In this document: positions 52,053 to 62,595 of the stretch, in pieces
Numbering within the stretch: the first letter of the stretch is position 1
Layout of the letters: each line of letters starts with the position of its first letter
Assembly: GCA_005765155.1 (NCBI GenBank)
Contig: VCCP01000003.1
Span: 4,712,001 to 4,776,000 of the forward strand
Length of the DNA stretch: 64,000 nucleotides
From: Zelopaecilomyces penicillatus
Taxonomy: Eukaryota > Ascomycota > Sordariomycetes > Hypocreales > Pseudodiploosporaceae
Direction: 5' to 3'
Made by a program: the position numbers and the translations under genes
The notes under the pieces: generated by a model
Told to the model about the DNA's origin: nothing
The model's input: only the letters and a program-made list of their open reading frames with translations
Database searches by the model: none

Positions 52053-53855
52053 TTAGGTCCCTTCTAGCACCACACGCGAGCTCTTCCGTTGCGTTCTGCC
52101 CCGTTTGTCATATTCATGCTCAGGATGGACAACTGTAGGAATGGAGGTTTTAGTCTCTAGCAGGCGCTTGTTTCTTCCCACCAATACCATGTTCGCAGCG
52201 TTTGTAGCGTTTGTAGTCGAATTCTTCCTATCTCGTTGCCCCTGGCTCTGCAACGGTGCGAGCATTTTTCGTTGCTCCCGTGAGATGCTAATTTGCCTTG
52301 CAATAGATATCTCCACAGCTTGGTTTAATTGATTCAATGCCCTTTCTGCATCATTGACAATCTTCTTGGGAGGTAAAGGCTTTTGGCTTTGTTTGAGAGG
52401 ACTGGACTGTAAAGGTTGGTGGTGTATCTCAGTTCGGCTTCCTCGTCGTGGATAAATCACCTCCCCTGGATAAGACATCTTGCGCGGCATCGCTGTTGCG
52501 GATGGACGTCGCTGCGAAGTAGTGAGGATATATGAGTCCGGTTGCTTTGTTGCATCAGATGTTGATTCACATTCTGTGATGGAGTCACGCCCACGGTTGA
52601 ATTTAGATATTAGCTGAGGTCTGGATCGAGATGGCGTTGTAGGTGATTCGAGCTGGGGGGCATCCGTCCAAGCCAAGGCGGTGGGTGTCATCATCTTCGA
52701 TTTGTCTGCTGTGGTTTCCTGCTGCGATTGACAGAGAGGCGACACGGGCTCGAAGTTGGCGGGAGACGTGTTTGATCGCATACGGGGGGACGACTTTTGC
52801 AAACTCCCAATATGTACGGCATCTTGGGGGAAGAGGGAAAACGAAGGAGAGTTTTTTGGCAACGGCGAAGTCGCCCGTCGCGGTCGCGGAAGCTCGGTAA
52901 GATGACTCCTAAACTCTCCAGCCGTCGGCACCTTGAGCTTATCGAGCTTAATATGTCGTCGGTCAGGGAGCGTGGGACCCTGTTGACGTCGAAGAACGTT
53001 GCTAAACATCACACTATAGCGCTCCATTTCAATGCTGGGAATCTCAACTTGGAGAAGAGGTTCACTGCTTAAGAGATCTAAGTGGCATTTCAGTGGCGGT
53101 TTTGTTGAATCAATAGGCTGATCTATCCCCCTAAAAACAGCGTTGTTTGTCTCTCTGGTAGCGATGCCACCTCTTGGTAAATGTTGGTTCGAATGTTGTG
53201 GTCGTTCCATGTTCGTTGTTGGCTCGGTTTGGGAGCGAACAACGATCGGCTTATGTTTTGCTGTTACCCGTGACTCATTTCCGTTTTGACTTCTCCCACT
53301 CAGTTTGGAAGCATCCCCTTGATATGTTACGTTGAAGAATGGCCCAGAGTTTTCTGGGCTTGCCTCATCAGTACCAAAACCTAGTTGCAGCTCCGCATCT
53401 CTTGGCTTTTGCTTCTTGGATTTTGATCTGCTAAAGAGGTTCCATCTCTTCGATTTTGATCTCAACAGAACACCAGCTTGTGGATCATCATTGTTTCCCG
53501 TTGCAGTTATCGTCGTCAAAACTTGTGGTTGCCAGGTAAGTTCCGTGTGTGTCCGGGGTAGGGCTGCTTGATGAGTTGGACTTCCCAGAGCCATGCCAAT
53601 TGCAATGATACCCGTTTCCTCGCTGTTTCTGGCCGACCTATGTGGTAGGGAAGCATCGGCGCTATTGGTCCTATACATGATGTTATGGAGGTCGGATCTT
53701 GAGGACTGTGGGTCGCTTCGTATTGGTTTGTGATAAGACTTGTAGTTCCTTCTATCCAGCGTCCTGGGACTGGCAAAATGGTTTTCTGAGGCTGTCAAAA
53801 CGTTTGAGACGGGTGGTTTCGTAGAGTTGCTTGCTTTGTGTGCAAAGCCGTCCAT
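52053..53855 (-). CDS. Uncharacterised Ser/Pro-rich fungal protein, 600 aa
   Basis: Single uninterrupted frame. I recognise no domain. The sequence is largely low-complexity and polar, with many Ser, Pro, Thr, Arg and Gln and basic clusters (RSKSKRWNLFSRSKSKKQK near 130-150), which could act as a nuclear signal. The only likely ordered part is a short coiled segment near the C-terminus (DAERALNQLNQAVEISIARQ, then ISREQRKML). Many SP and TP sites suggest phosphorylation. No signal peptide or TM. It is probably a disordered regulatory or scaffold protein; the absence of stops over 1.8 kb supports a real gene. Confidence 0.7.
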   Translation of the reverse strand: MDGFAHKASNSTKPPVSNVLTASENHFASPRTLDRRNYKSYHKPIRSDPQSSRSDLHNIMYRTNSADASLPHRSARNSEETGIIAIGMALGSPTHQAALPRTHTELTWQPQVLTTITATGNNDDPQAGVLLRSKSKRWNLFSRSKSKKQKPRDAELQLGFGTDEASPENSGPFFNVTYQGDASKLSGRSQNGNESRVTAKHKPIVVRSQTEPTTNMERPQHSNQHLPRGGIATRETNNAVFRGIDQPIDSTKPPLKCHLDLLSSEPLLQVEIPSIEMERYSVMFSNVLRRQQGPTLPDRRHIKLDKLKVPTAGEFRSHLTELPRPRRATSPLPKNSPSFSLFPQDAVHIGSLQKSSPRMRSNTSPANFEPVSPLCQSQQETTADKSKMMTPTALAWTDAPQLESPTTPSRSRPQLISKFNRGRDSITECESTSDATKQPDSYILTTSQRRPSATAMPRKMSYPGEVIYPRRGSRTEIHHQPLQSSPLKQSQKPLPPKKIVNDAERALNQLNQAVEISIARQISISREQRKMLAPLQSQGQRDRKNSTTNATNAANMVLVGRNKRLLETKTSIPTVVHPEHEYDKRGRTQRKSSRVVLEGT

Positions 53856-56800
53856 GCCAGGTCGCCGTTTTGCTCATATAAGTTCGGAAAGAGTTGGCTT
53901 GAGGAGATGTTGCTGCTAATGATAATTGGGGACAGGTACTCGTTGAGTCAATATAAGGATGCTGGAGGGCGATAGGTGGTTATGAAGGCTGTCACAGGCT
54001 TGCTGGATTCGCCGAGCTTCATCTGATCCGGCACCAGCCTTGTTTTGTGGACCTGAACCCGAGCTGTTTTTCATCAACAGAAACCCATCCTACGGACCTC
54101 CCACCGCGTTCAAAAGAGTTTCCTGAATAAGCGATTGAACCGACGTGATTAGAAAAACAGTGGCGTCTTGTCTTAGGGCTGACTGGGAGGATGATGATGA
54201 TATCGCCAAGGAGGATAGACAAAAAGCAACAGCTCAAGTGGCCAAACAGACCAGACGGGGGCCTTGTTTCGGATGAATAATGGATCAACTATGTGTCCCT
54301 TGCTAGGGGTATAAGGAAGGAGGCCACTATGCAGTTGTTCTTTCGGAATGATGAAGGGATGATGGGATGGGTGGTTGGAATTTGGAAAGCAGACGACTCC
54401 ATTCCCATTGACTCAAGCCACGCGGCGCATCAACTACGATGACACCCCGAAACGGCAAATAGATGCAGGTACACAGAGACTACGAATAAGACCTGCAAGG
54501 GGTATATCCCGCCCATACCTCCCGGTGGCATGGGCCCTTCCTCCCTTAAGCGTCGGCCAGCCCCTCCACCAAACGGCGTTTACCTGCTCGTTCCCCATCC
54601 AGTCCCTCCCTTGAGTCCTCAAGCTGGGGAAAGCTTCCCAAGCCTAAAGCTCACCGTTTGAGAGGAAATGGCGGCCGGAATGGCACGGCCAGATCCGCCC
54701 CGGGATCACGGGCCTGGCCAAGCACCCAACTGGTCGTCAGGCATCAGACGTGTAAGTCGCTTCGAGTAGGTAGTCTACATCTAGTTGCCGCGCGCAAAGC
54801 CCGTATACCGGCATATCGGCAGACTAAACCGCATGCTACGGCTGTGCTAATCGAGGTCGCATTGGGAATGTAGACAGTGGAAAGGGCGCCAATCGGGCGT
54901 TGGTGGTCATAGTGTCAGTTTCGTGGGCGGGGGATTGGCCATGGTGCGACTGGACGGGTTCGTTGTCGCGGATTTGTCGGTTTGCTTCACTGTGCCGTAA
55001 CCGACGGAGAAATCAAAGGGCTGGCCGCATGTGTGGTAGATATGCGGGCGACGACTTGTAGGTAATTTGTTATGCGCGCTGACTTGATTGCTACTTTGGA
55101 AACAGAGGTGGGAGAAGAAGCCCGGAAAAGACTTGGATGGCAATGCCAGGGGTTTGGTGGGCAAGGTTTGAGGTGTGCAATGTGGAAACACTGGTGACCT
55201 ACCAAAGTTGGTATCTAATAAATTACATGTTCGCCTGTGAGGCGAAGGGTACACCATTAGTGAGGGAGGAGCCGGTTACAAGCAGTAGGTACCCCTTCCC
55301 TTACATAGATAGGTTTAGAATGTAAGGAAGGAAAAAACCGGGATAGCACCTTCTCAACAGTTACAAGTGAATTAGTAACCCATTGATCAATGTCGAATAT
55401 GTACGATAGTCTACAAACAGGTATCCAACAAATTGTTCAATTGCCGTTATATTGAAATACTAAATCAATATCTGGGATTAGTAGGTAGATACTTGTCTAC
55501 GACAAAGCAAAAGCCAAGTACAAATTATCAGCCCATAGATTGACGCAACCCTCCCCGACCCCAAACAGTCTTACAGAACCAGGGCTATGACAAACCGGGT
55601 GGGAGAACCCAATCAGTCAAAACACTTTGTAGGCATGACAGAGGCATAACGGAGGGGTCCTTGACTTTCATTTCGAGCGTCAATCAACCCCCTGTGTGCC
55701 CCTCCAATACGTTCCGTCACTCCCCCTGAAGACAGCCACCAGCCACTTACAGTCCAGCTCAAGGCTGATCCCCCAACTCCCTGACCAGCCACAGCGTCTC
55801 ACATGTAACAGCACCAGACGACCTAGTTGGGATGTCAGCTCTCATTTTGGCAAGATGCAACCCTTAAACCACACGACAATTGGTTAAACAGCATGTGCAG
55901 GAAGAGCTAGCTGGTTGGTTTCTGTACCACTAGGGAAAGGATGATGGGTTGCGATATTATTGACAACCTATGTCATTCGTACCCTGCTAGCCCTAGAAGC
56001 CCGTTTGCTAGGCTTTGCTCTTCTTTGAAAACTTCTCTCCATGTTTCCTAGATAGTCGTATGTATGTCGCCTTGTGTGTTTCACATGTTCCCCACAGGTT
56101 CACCTTCATTTTCCATCTACTCAATGGTATGATTGGCGCCTTCGGGACACTCAATAGTGTGGTCAAGATCTTATTAGAAACCAGTGTCTGGGCCGAGGCA
56201 TGGACCCAAACATCGCTCGTCGTCACGAATTCCAAATGGTCAAAAACGATCCGCTGGCTTATGATGGTCTGGCTATGATGGGTGGATCGGGTAAATAGGA
56301 AATAAGCATCATTCAGCCAAACCATTCTGAGACAATGGCCTTGTGACGATGAGATGTTTGTGCGCCGTTGTTCGGACGCAACGAGGAGAGTTTCTGGTGC
56401 CTATTCAACCCGACACTAAGAAGCCTTTCACCAGTTTCTGATATAACAGGGACAAGAGCACAAGCTGAGTCGAATTTGACTATTCGAGCCTACTTGCAAG
56501 ACGTAATCATCTCGATGGAGCAGCTTGGCTATCAATCACCAATGCAACATGCATCTGATGTCTGACCTAAGTACCTTGCATGGGAAATGAAGGTGTTCAT
56601 CCTTGCGGTGTTTCTGTCAAGATATCCAACATTCACAAGTACATTTAAGAAAAATTTATCCACCGCTTGTGAATTGTTGCTGACTTTAATCTGGCTGGGC
56701 CGTAAATGATTTGTGGCTCCTTTTGGGTCTGATGGGAAACATGTCTGATACCTGCAGGTACGCCTGATCTGAGACAGATCCGGAGGTCTATTTTTTTCGG

Positions 56801-57462
56801 ACTCTATTGTCCGCTTGTCTGTTTGAGAGGGAGTTTTTGTTCAGACGAAATCTCTTTTTCTCTCTCTGTTCACTTTCTGAGACAGTCGGAACTCGGAAGT
56901 TAAGCTAGAAATTCAATGCAAAAGCTTGCCGGGTGCAGCTGATACTATACCTTACAAGCTAGAACCAGGCGAAACCTTGTTGTAGCACAGCTTTCTTATT
57001 GTAAGTTCAAGGCGAGCGAGCCACGTTGATAGCGGGGTTAAACAAAAATAAAAAATAAGAAGTAGGTAGGTATTATGACATGCAATACACAAAGACGGCA
57101 ACGAATCATGACACAACGAATTATGAGGCAACCAGTAACACCTCAATGCCCACAGTGGGTAATACAAGATACTTGGTGCTCCCGATTGAAGGTACCCCTC
57201 CTTGGGAAAAGCTTCAGCGGGGAAGCTAGGCCCACGATTGGCTAGCCACGGGTTTGTTTGGAGCCCACCTCCAGAAAGGCGGCGTTATATCAAGGAGCTG
57301 AGGCGGACGAGGGGCAGCCGTGCTCTTGCAAGCAAAACCCACCAGACAAACACCAAACATCCTCGTGCGTTTATCCCAGCTGTCGGTTCGTATCCGGTCT
57401 TAGTCGCAGCTCCCTCAGACCTCACAGACCCCTTCCACCAAATAATCAAACTTCCGACCATC
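53856..57462. other. Gene-poor stretch of about 3.6 kb
   Basis: The left end holds the promoter of the 600-aa gene and the right end a CT-rich leader of the profilin gene. Between them I see no credible gene, tRNA or transposon relic. Open frames are short. Confidence 0.5.
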
Positions 57463-58132
57463 ATGTCCTGGCAAGGTGAGCCCCCCCGCATCATTCCGTC
57501 GAGGACCAATTTACCCCTCCTTCCCTGTGCTGGTGGCGGTTTAGCCTGGGCAAACCACGGGAAACTGGCCATGCTGACCTGCTCCTCATCCTAGGTTACG
57601 TCGACTCTAGGTAACAACTTGTGCACCCGGCCGATATATCCAGGATGGTAGAACGAAGAGATACTGACGGGGTGAAATAGCCTGGTTGGCAGCGGCCACC
57701 TCGACAAAGCCGCCATTGCGAGCATTGCCGGAGACAGCGTCTGGGCTACATCATCAAGCTTGGACCTGAAGCTTGACGAGTTGAAGATCGTCTCCAGCAT
57801 CCTTAGCTCAGACGAAAACGCGGCAAGGACCAAGGCTTTCTCTGAAGGCCTGTACCTTGGCGGTGAGCGGTTTGTCCTGGCCCGAGCCGAGGATGGTACC
57901 ATCTATGCTCGATCAGTACGACACCAACTCCAACCCCCCCTAGCCAAACTGCTAAAGGCATATTTGAGAGGTAAAAGCTAATTTGTGTTTACAATAGGGC
58001 CGTGAGGGCTTTGCCATCAGCAAGAGTTCTACTGCTATTGTCATTGGGCACCATGGCGAGACTCACATCGCTGGAAACGCCAGCAACACAGTTGCTCACA
58101 TTGCCAAGTATTTGAAAGATCAGAATATGTAA
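57463..58132 (+). CDS. PFY1: Profilin
   Basis: Four exons: 57463-57475, 57595-57610, 57681-57915 and 57998-58132, giving 132 aa, a usual profilin length. The start MSWQGYVDSSLVGSGHLDKA is diagnostic, and GREGFAISKSSTAIVIG and HIAGNASNTVAHIAKYL are the C-terminal profilin strand and helix. Profilin binds G-actin, promotes ADP/ATP exchange, and binds poly-proline in formins and PIP2, controlling cable assembly at hyphal tips. The first two exons are only 13 and 16 nt of coding sequence, an intron arrangement common in fungal profilin genes. Confidence 0.93.
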
Positions 58133-58631
58133 TGGGGACAGGGGGTGGTTGGGCTGTGGCAGCAATAAAAGGAAGAAACATCGCCTGGTGGTTGTAGACA
58201 ACAGGCAGGGATTGCCTAGCAGCAAGTCATGACACCCTAGTTTGAGGGTTTCCTCTTTAGCGTGGATATTCGAGATTTCATACAGGAAAATCATGTTCCT
58301 AGACGGTAATATGATCCTTTTACTATTCGTATTAGGTCTATCATGCATGTTGGCCCGTCTCCAACATTCAGCATCTTTTGAGGGGTTCAAGATCATCGTA
58401 CACTATTATATCAGCCCTTGCCTGCCAAAGCTCGCCAGAGCTGTCGCCCAGTAACGCCGCAGGCCGAAGCCATCTGATTAAAAAATTGTTGAAGGGGCTC
58501 GCCGCCCACGATTCGTTCTCTTTTGATTTGCCATTTCAACATTATTATCTCGATCTCGTGATATTTCATATAAAGCCCTTGATGCAGGGCAAAGTGTTCG
58601 TGGGCGAGTATCCTTTTGGAGCAGAATAATA
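58133..58631. other. Convergent intergenic region
   Basis: 3' flanks of the profilin and GOT1 genes. No gene was seen. Confidence 0.5.
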
Positions 58632-59383
58632 TCAAACGGGCAGCTCAGCATTGCGACGATCGAGGCCTGTCCGATCCACCAGCATTCCAATATAAGGCCC
58701 AACCACGGGGATGTTCCGTGCAAAGCCGGCTATAGTACCAAAGAAGTCTCCAAACAAGATAATGATGCCATATGCCTCTACAAAGAAGCCAATGAAGGTC
58801 CATCGTAGTAATATGAGGGCCAGACCGGCGAAGAATGCGGCCGTGCCTTTTGCTTTCTGCTTTCTTGCGAAGAAGAGCAGGGTTTTCTGAGGGCCAATGA
58901 TGATCGTGAGGCCAATTAGAAAGAGAATCTGGTGCGCAGGGATGTGCGTTAGCTTCAGTAATAGTTGATTAGGAGTCGTAGGGGAGATCGTTTCGTACGT
59001 TGCCCATTGCAAGCCTATAGGATTCGGTTAGCCCAAAGCATTGCATTATTGCTCATCCCGTAGAGGCAAGCGGCAAAACTCACATAGCTCGGTCAAAGAA
59101 TAACATGACTCCCCCTATGAGGAACAATCCTCCTGTAGAATGCAAAAACTAAATCAGTGTCCCGTATCTTGTGCGCCAGCTAGCTTTGTGTCAAAGGTAA
59201 ATCCTACCACCAGAGCAGAAGACCACCCCGATCTCTATTAAAGCTGTTAGCACTAGGTACAACTCATGTCGAGAACGCTTGGCGTTGCGAGCCATGCCAC
59301 GCATTCGGATGCGCAAAGTGGTGGGGGGATGATGCCTTGCGACAAAGCAACATACTCTGCGTATCTGAGAGCCACATGGACAT
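58632..59383 (-). CDS. GOT1: Golgi transport protein Got1
   Basis: Five exons (minus): 59356-59383, 59208-59234, 59084-59132, 58999-59014 and 58632-58928, giving 138 aa, the same as yeast Got1. Four helices are visible. Landmarks are MWLSDTQKIGV at the start, GGVMLFFDRAMLAMGN after helix 2, LFLIGLTIIIGPQKT, LRWTFIGFFVE and GDFFGTIAGFARNIPVVGP. Got1 is a small tetraspanning protein of ER-Golgi and Golgi vesicle traffic. The start is MSMWL; an ATG two codons later would also work. All the tiny exons (16-49 nt) keep frame and rebuild the protein without gaps. Confidence 0.9.
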
Positions 59384-60555
59384 TTTCGATGAAGTTTTCG
59401 AGAGGAACCCGGGCTTGAAAAGTTTGCACAGTGGTGTTCAGATGTCAGGCCAGAAGGTGATTAATTAGGAAAATTGGGTGGACAGAACGGATAAATTTTG
59501 TTGGAAAGATTGCAAGGGGTGAAAGCATTTGCGACCGTTTCTTTACGATGGGAGGACAGCATGGCTCATCGCGTTCTCAGGGTTGACAGTCACTTTTGGA
59601 TAATTCGCGGATTCGGCTTAGCGTGGAAAGTCAATTAAAGGAGACCATGATCTGTAACCTGCACGTGAATGTTCATCCTCAACATTTCAACCCGTGTATC
59701 ATAAATTCCAAAAATGCCCGTTTTTGGTTGAAGCGTTTCTCGTTCTCTTTCTCGTACACTAAGCTTACTCGTAGCCTTTCCTATTTTACTTCTTCCCAAA
59801 TGGATGTCAATTAATGTTAAACATGGGAAAGGTGGATCTCAAGCTCAGGCTCACAAACAGTCAGCTATTGATTATGTCAGCCGAAGTACATCACACGAAA
59901 TCTTCTTGGCTTGGCAATCCTGCTCCCAGGCTTTTGTTCTTCACCATCAAGTTGGCTGCAATCACGAATCTGAACACTGCCCAGTCTTTTGGCCAGCCTC
60001 ATGAGATGATCATGAAGCTGTTCCTGCTCCCATCAATCATTTCACTCGAATTTTCTAGCTGAGATATCAAGGTGAGGCAATTTGGGGTTTGCAGCTTGCT
60101 GCAGCTGTGATCTAAAACCAAAAACAACGTTTTCCGCCGAACGTCAAGACGCTTGACCTATGTTGAGATGGACTTTGCTGCCATAAAATCTTGGCATGAT
60201 ATTGCTACTACTATGTTCTGCTATTCATACTATTACTACATTGCCCCGGCAGCCAAGCTATTCGCTTTGGCAACTGAGATACGTCTACCCCATACGTTCT
60301 CGGTAATTTGTCGACTTTGGGCAAAGAACAGATCTACGATTCCGATTAAGCCGGAGCGTCTTCTGCCATCCCTCTTCCTAAAGGTGGAGGGTGCATAGTT
60401 GAGGCTTGACTTTGTGGATCGAACATTTCTCAGGACACCGTCCAATATGTTGTAACTAAAACTCCATGACGGGAACAATCTTTTCCTTGTTTGCCGGGAG
60501 TGATGATTGATATTGTAATACTTGTTCGACCAGCCACCTCTAATCCTGGCCATAT
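59384..60555. other. Intergenic region
   Basis: Promoter of GOT1 on the left and 3' flank of IES6 on the right. No gene was seen. Confidence 0.45.
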
Positions 60556-61131
60556 TTACTTAAGCACCGTATGCGCACCACGGGCTTCCAGAAACATTTC
60601 GGCGGATGTTTGAGGCAATGACCTAATTAAGCCAAATACCTCTCTGTTGTGATATCTCATTCGTGTTTTGGGGTCCATGTAAGGTGCAGGGAGGCCAGTC
60701 ACATCGCAGTAACGCTTGTAATGCGCCAGCGATGGTGCCGACTCAATGTTGGTATACGTTGCGCTGGGGGCAGTGATAGCTGCGCCGCTCGGTGCTTTTA
60801 GAGTCTTCTCTAGCACTAGCTTCGACAGACTACGTGATGCCTGTGCGAGATTTGGTTGTAGATGGCCGTTGCTGGTTGTCGCCGGCGTCGAGGCGCCACT
60901 GGTGGACAAGCCGTCGTCTACGGCTGGTGTCGCGTTGCCGCTGATGTCCTGGGGTGTTGCAAGAGCAGACGCCTCCCTCCGTGTTGCATCTCCGACGATT
61001 GCCTTAAGGTTCTTGTTTCGCCTCTGATTCGGCTTCCATGTTGAGCTTCGGAAGTTCTTGTGAATCGAATGGATGTCGAGCTGTTCGATCAGTTGCAGAT
61101 GGGCAATCTGCGCCTCTGTTGGGGCAGCCAT
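60556..61131 (-). CDS. IES6: INO80 complex subunit Ies6
   Basis: Single exon, 191 aa. The start MAAPTEAQIAHLQLIEQLD was chosen over an upstream in-frame ATG at 61191 because conserved sequence begins here. An NFRSSTWKPNQRRNKNLK block (residues ~26-43) is the Ies6/YL1 DNA-binding-type motif. A Ser/Thr/Ala-rich linker follows. The C-terminal YL1_C domain has YKRYCDVTGLPAPYMDPKTR and YHNREVFGLIRSLP. Ies6 pairs with Arp5 in the INO80 nucleosome-remodelling complex. ARP5 lies 1.5 kb away on the other strand. Confidence 0.92.
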   Translation of the reverse strand: MAAPTEAQIAHLQLIEQLDIHSIHKNFRSSTWKPNQRRNKNLKAIVGDATRREASALATPQDISGNATPAVDDGLSTSGASTPATTSNGHLQPNLAQASRSLSKLVLEKTLKAPSGAAITAPSATYTNIESAPSLAHYKRYCDVTGLPAPYMDPKTRMRYHNREVFGLIRSLPQTSAEMFLEARGAHTVLK

Positions 61132-61526
61132 ATTCGGGATGGAAGATGCCAATAGAGAAGAAAGATCAGTGAAAAACAGCTTGGGATACAATCGACAATT
61201 TCTGTAGTGGAATCGTGCTTGGTGACTTGAGTGACGGTGTATGGTTTAAAACGAAGCTGGGAGCATCAAGTGTTGGAAAGGAAACTGCCAAAGCCGCTTG
61301 AGAGGTATTGACTGACTTACAGTGCAGATGGCTGCCGAAAGGCTATCTTGAACATGTTCTGCCGCGTCTCACCGCGCTCTTCAGCGCGTGAAGGTCACTG
61401 TAGGTTATACAGCATCTCAACAGGCAGTGCCCCTCCACATCCACAGCCAAACCAGATCTCATAGCACTCATAGCAATCCATTCATCAATTCACACCACTG
61501 CGCGACCCAACGGTAGAATCCGAACT
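61132..61526. other. Divergent promoter between IES6 and DAD4
   Basis: Shared 395-bp upstream region. No gene was seen. Confidence 0.5.
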
Positions 61527-62006
61527 ATGGTGCGTTGCCCAATATTTCAAATGTTAAGCCATTTTGGAGCTTTCGGAGACAGCCGCTTATAAGAAGTTAC
61601 AGGAGAGCCCTCATGAACATCAGCAGAACCTTTTGCTGTCCCGAATCATCACCAATGTAGTATGTGTAAACCCCGTGGGGCGTTCATCAAGGCTCACCTT
61701 GGATTCTAATATGACGCAGGAAAAGCTGAACGAGGCCGTGGTGGTCATGAATAAAAGCCTTCAGGTAGGGCTTCTTTTCTTTTTGGCTTTTTCTTCATAT
61801 CTGTCCTGCCAATGCTCTAACCTAATGCTATTTAGGATATCAACATACAAAACATGAACGTAGAGCTGGTCGCGCAAATGTTCAAGAATTATCAGTCCAA
61901 CGTGCTATTTCATTTAGAAGGTAGGACACAACATGGTTTTACTTCGAGTCTCGCATCTTTCTAATCGCTTGTCGTAGCAACTGATAATCTCAAACCTCCG
62001 TCATGA
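61527..62006 (+). CDS. DAD4: DASH complex subunit Dad4
   Basis: Five exons: 61527-61529, 61603-61659, 61720-61764, 61836-61920 and 61978-62006, giving 72 aa, identical in length to yeast Dad4. Exon 1 codes for the start Met only (ATG|GTGCGT). The protein reads ESPHEHQQNLLLSRIITNV, EKLNEAVVVMNKSLQ, QNMNVELVAQMFKNYQSNV and ends ATDNLKPPS, all strongly conserved in Dad4. Dad4 is part of the ten-subunit DASH/Dam1 ring that couples kinetochores to microtubule plus ends. With four introns in 72 codons, it would be missed as an ORF. Each junction restores frame. Confidence 0.92.
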
Positions 62007-62595
62007 GTTGTGCAATCCCCATAGCTGGTATTGTGGTAGAGCACAAGGGCAGGGACATGCTTGGCTTAAGCAAATTGCCGGGGCGTCACGCTGATGATGA
62101 TGTTTATGAATATAATGGAGTTGGATTCATTACTAAGACCATATAGGTTTCTCATTCCCCTCGTAAACTTGAAACTATTTACATAAATACATGCGGTTGT
62201 TTGCAGTGAGAAATTGTAGAGCACAGGACCGTGAGCGTGTTTCGGAGAGACTTTGAGCCAACGTTGTGACGGCTCCAGCTTGTTTGTCTCCATGTGTGCA
62301 GTACTTGGGATTAAATTGGGCGATAAGTACCAAGTGCTGTGACCCACCAGTCAAGTCCCTTCGTCGCATGCTACCACGCCTACCTGTACGTCAAGCAGCC
62401 TCGCAGCCTCGCATTGGGCTTTGAACCTCCAACCCAGCCAAGCCTTCAAAATTCGTGAAGCGCAGCTCCAATTGGCGGTCCCGAGCTTGCGCTTACACTT
62501 GCTTCCGCCCTCCCTCAACTATTTATCTATTTTCTTCCCCAATATGACCTCTGATTCCGCTTGGTGACACCCGTCCCTCCCTTACGACTAGCATC
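62007..62595. other. Intergenic region between DAD4 and ARP5
   Basis: 3' flank of DAD4 and promoter of ARP5. No gene was seen. Confidence 0.5.
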
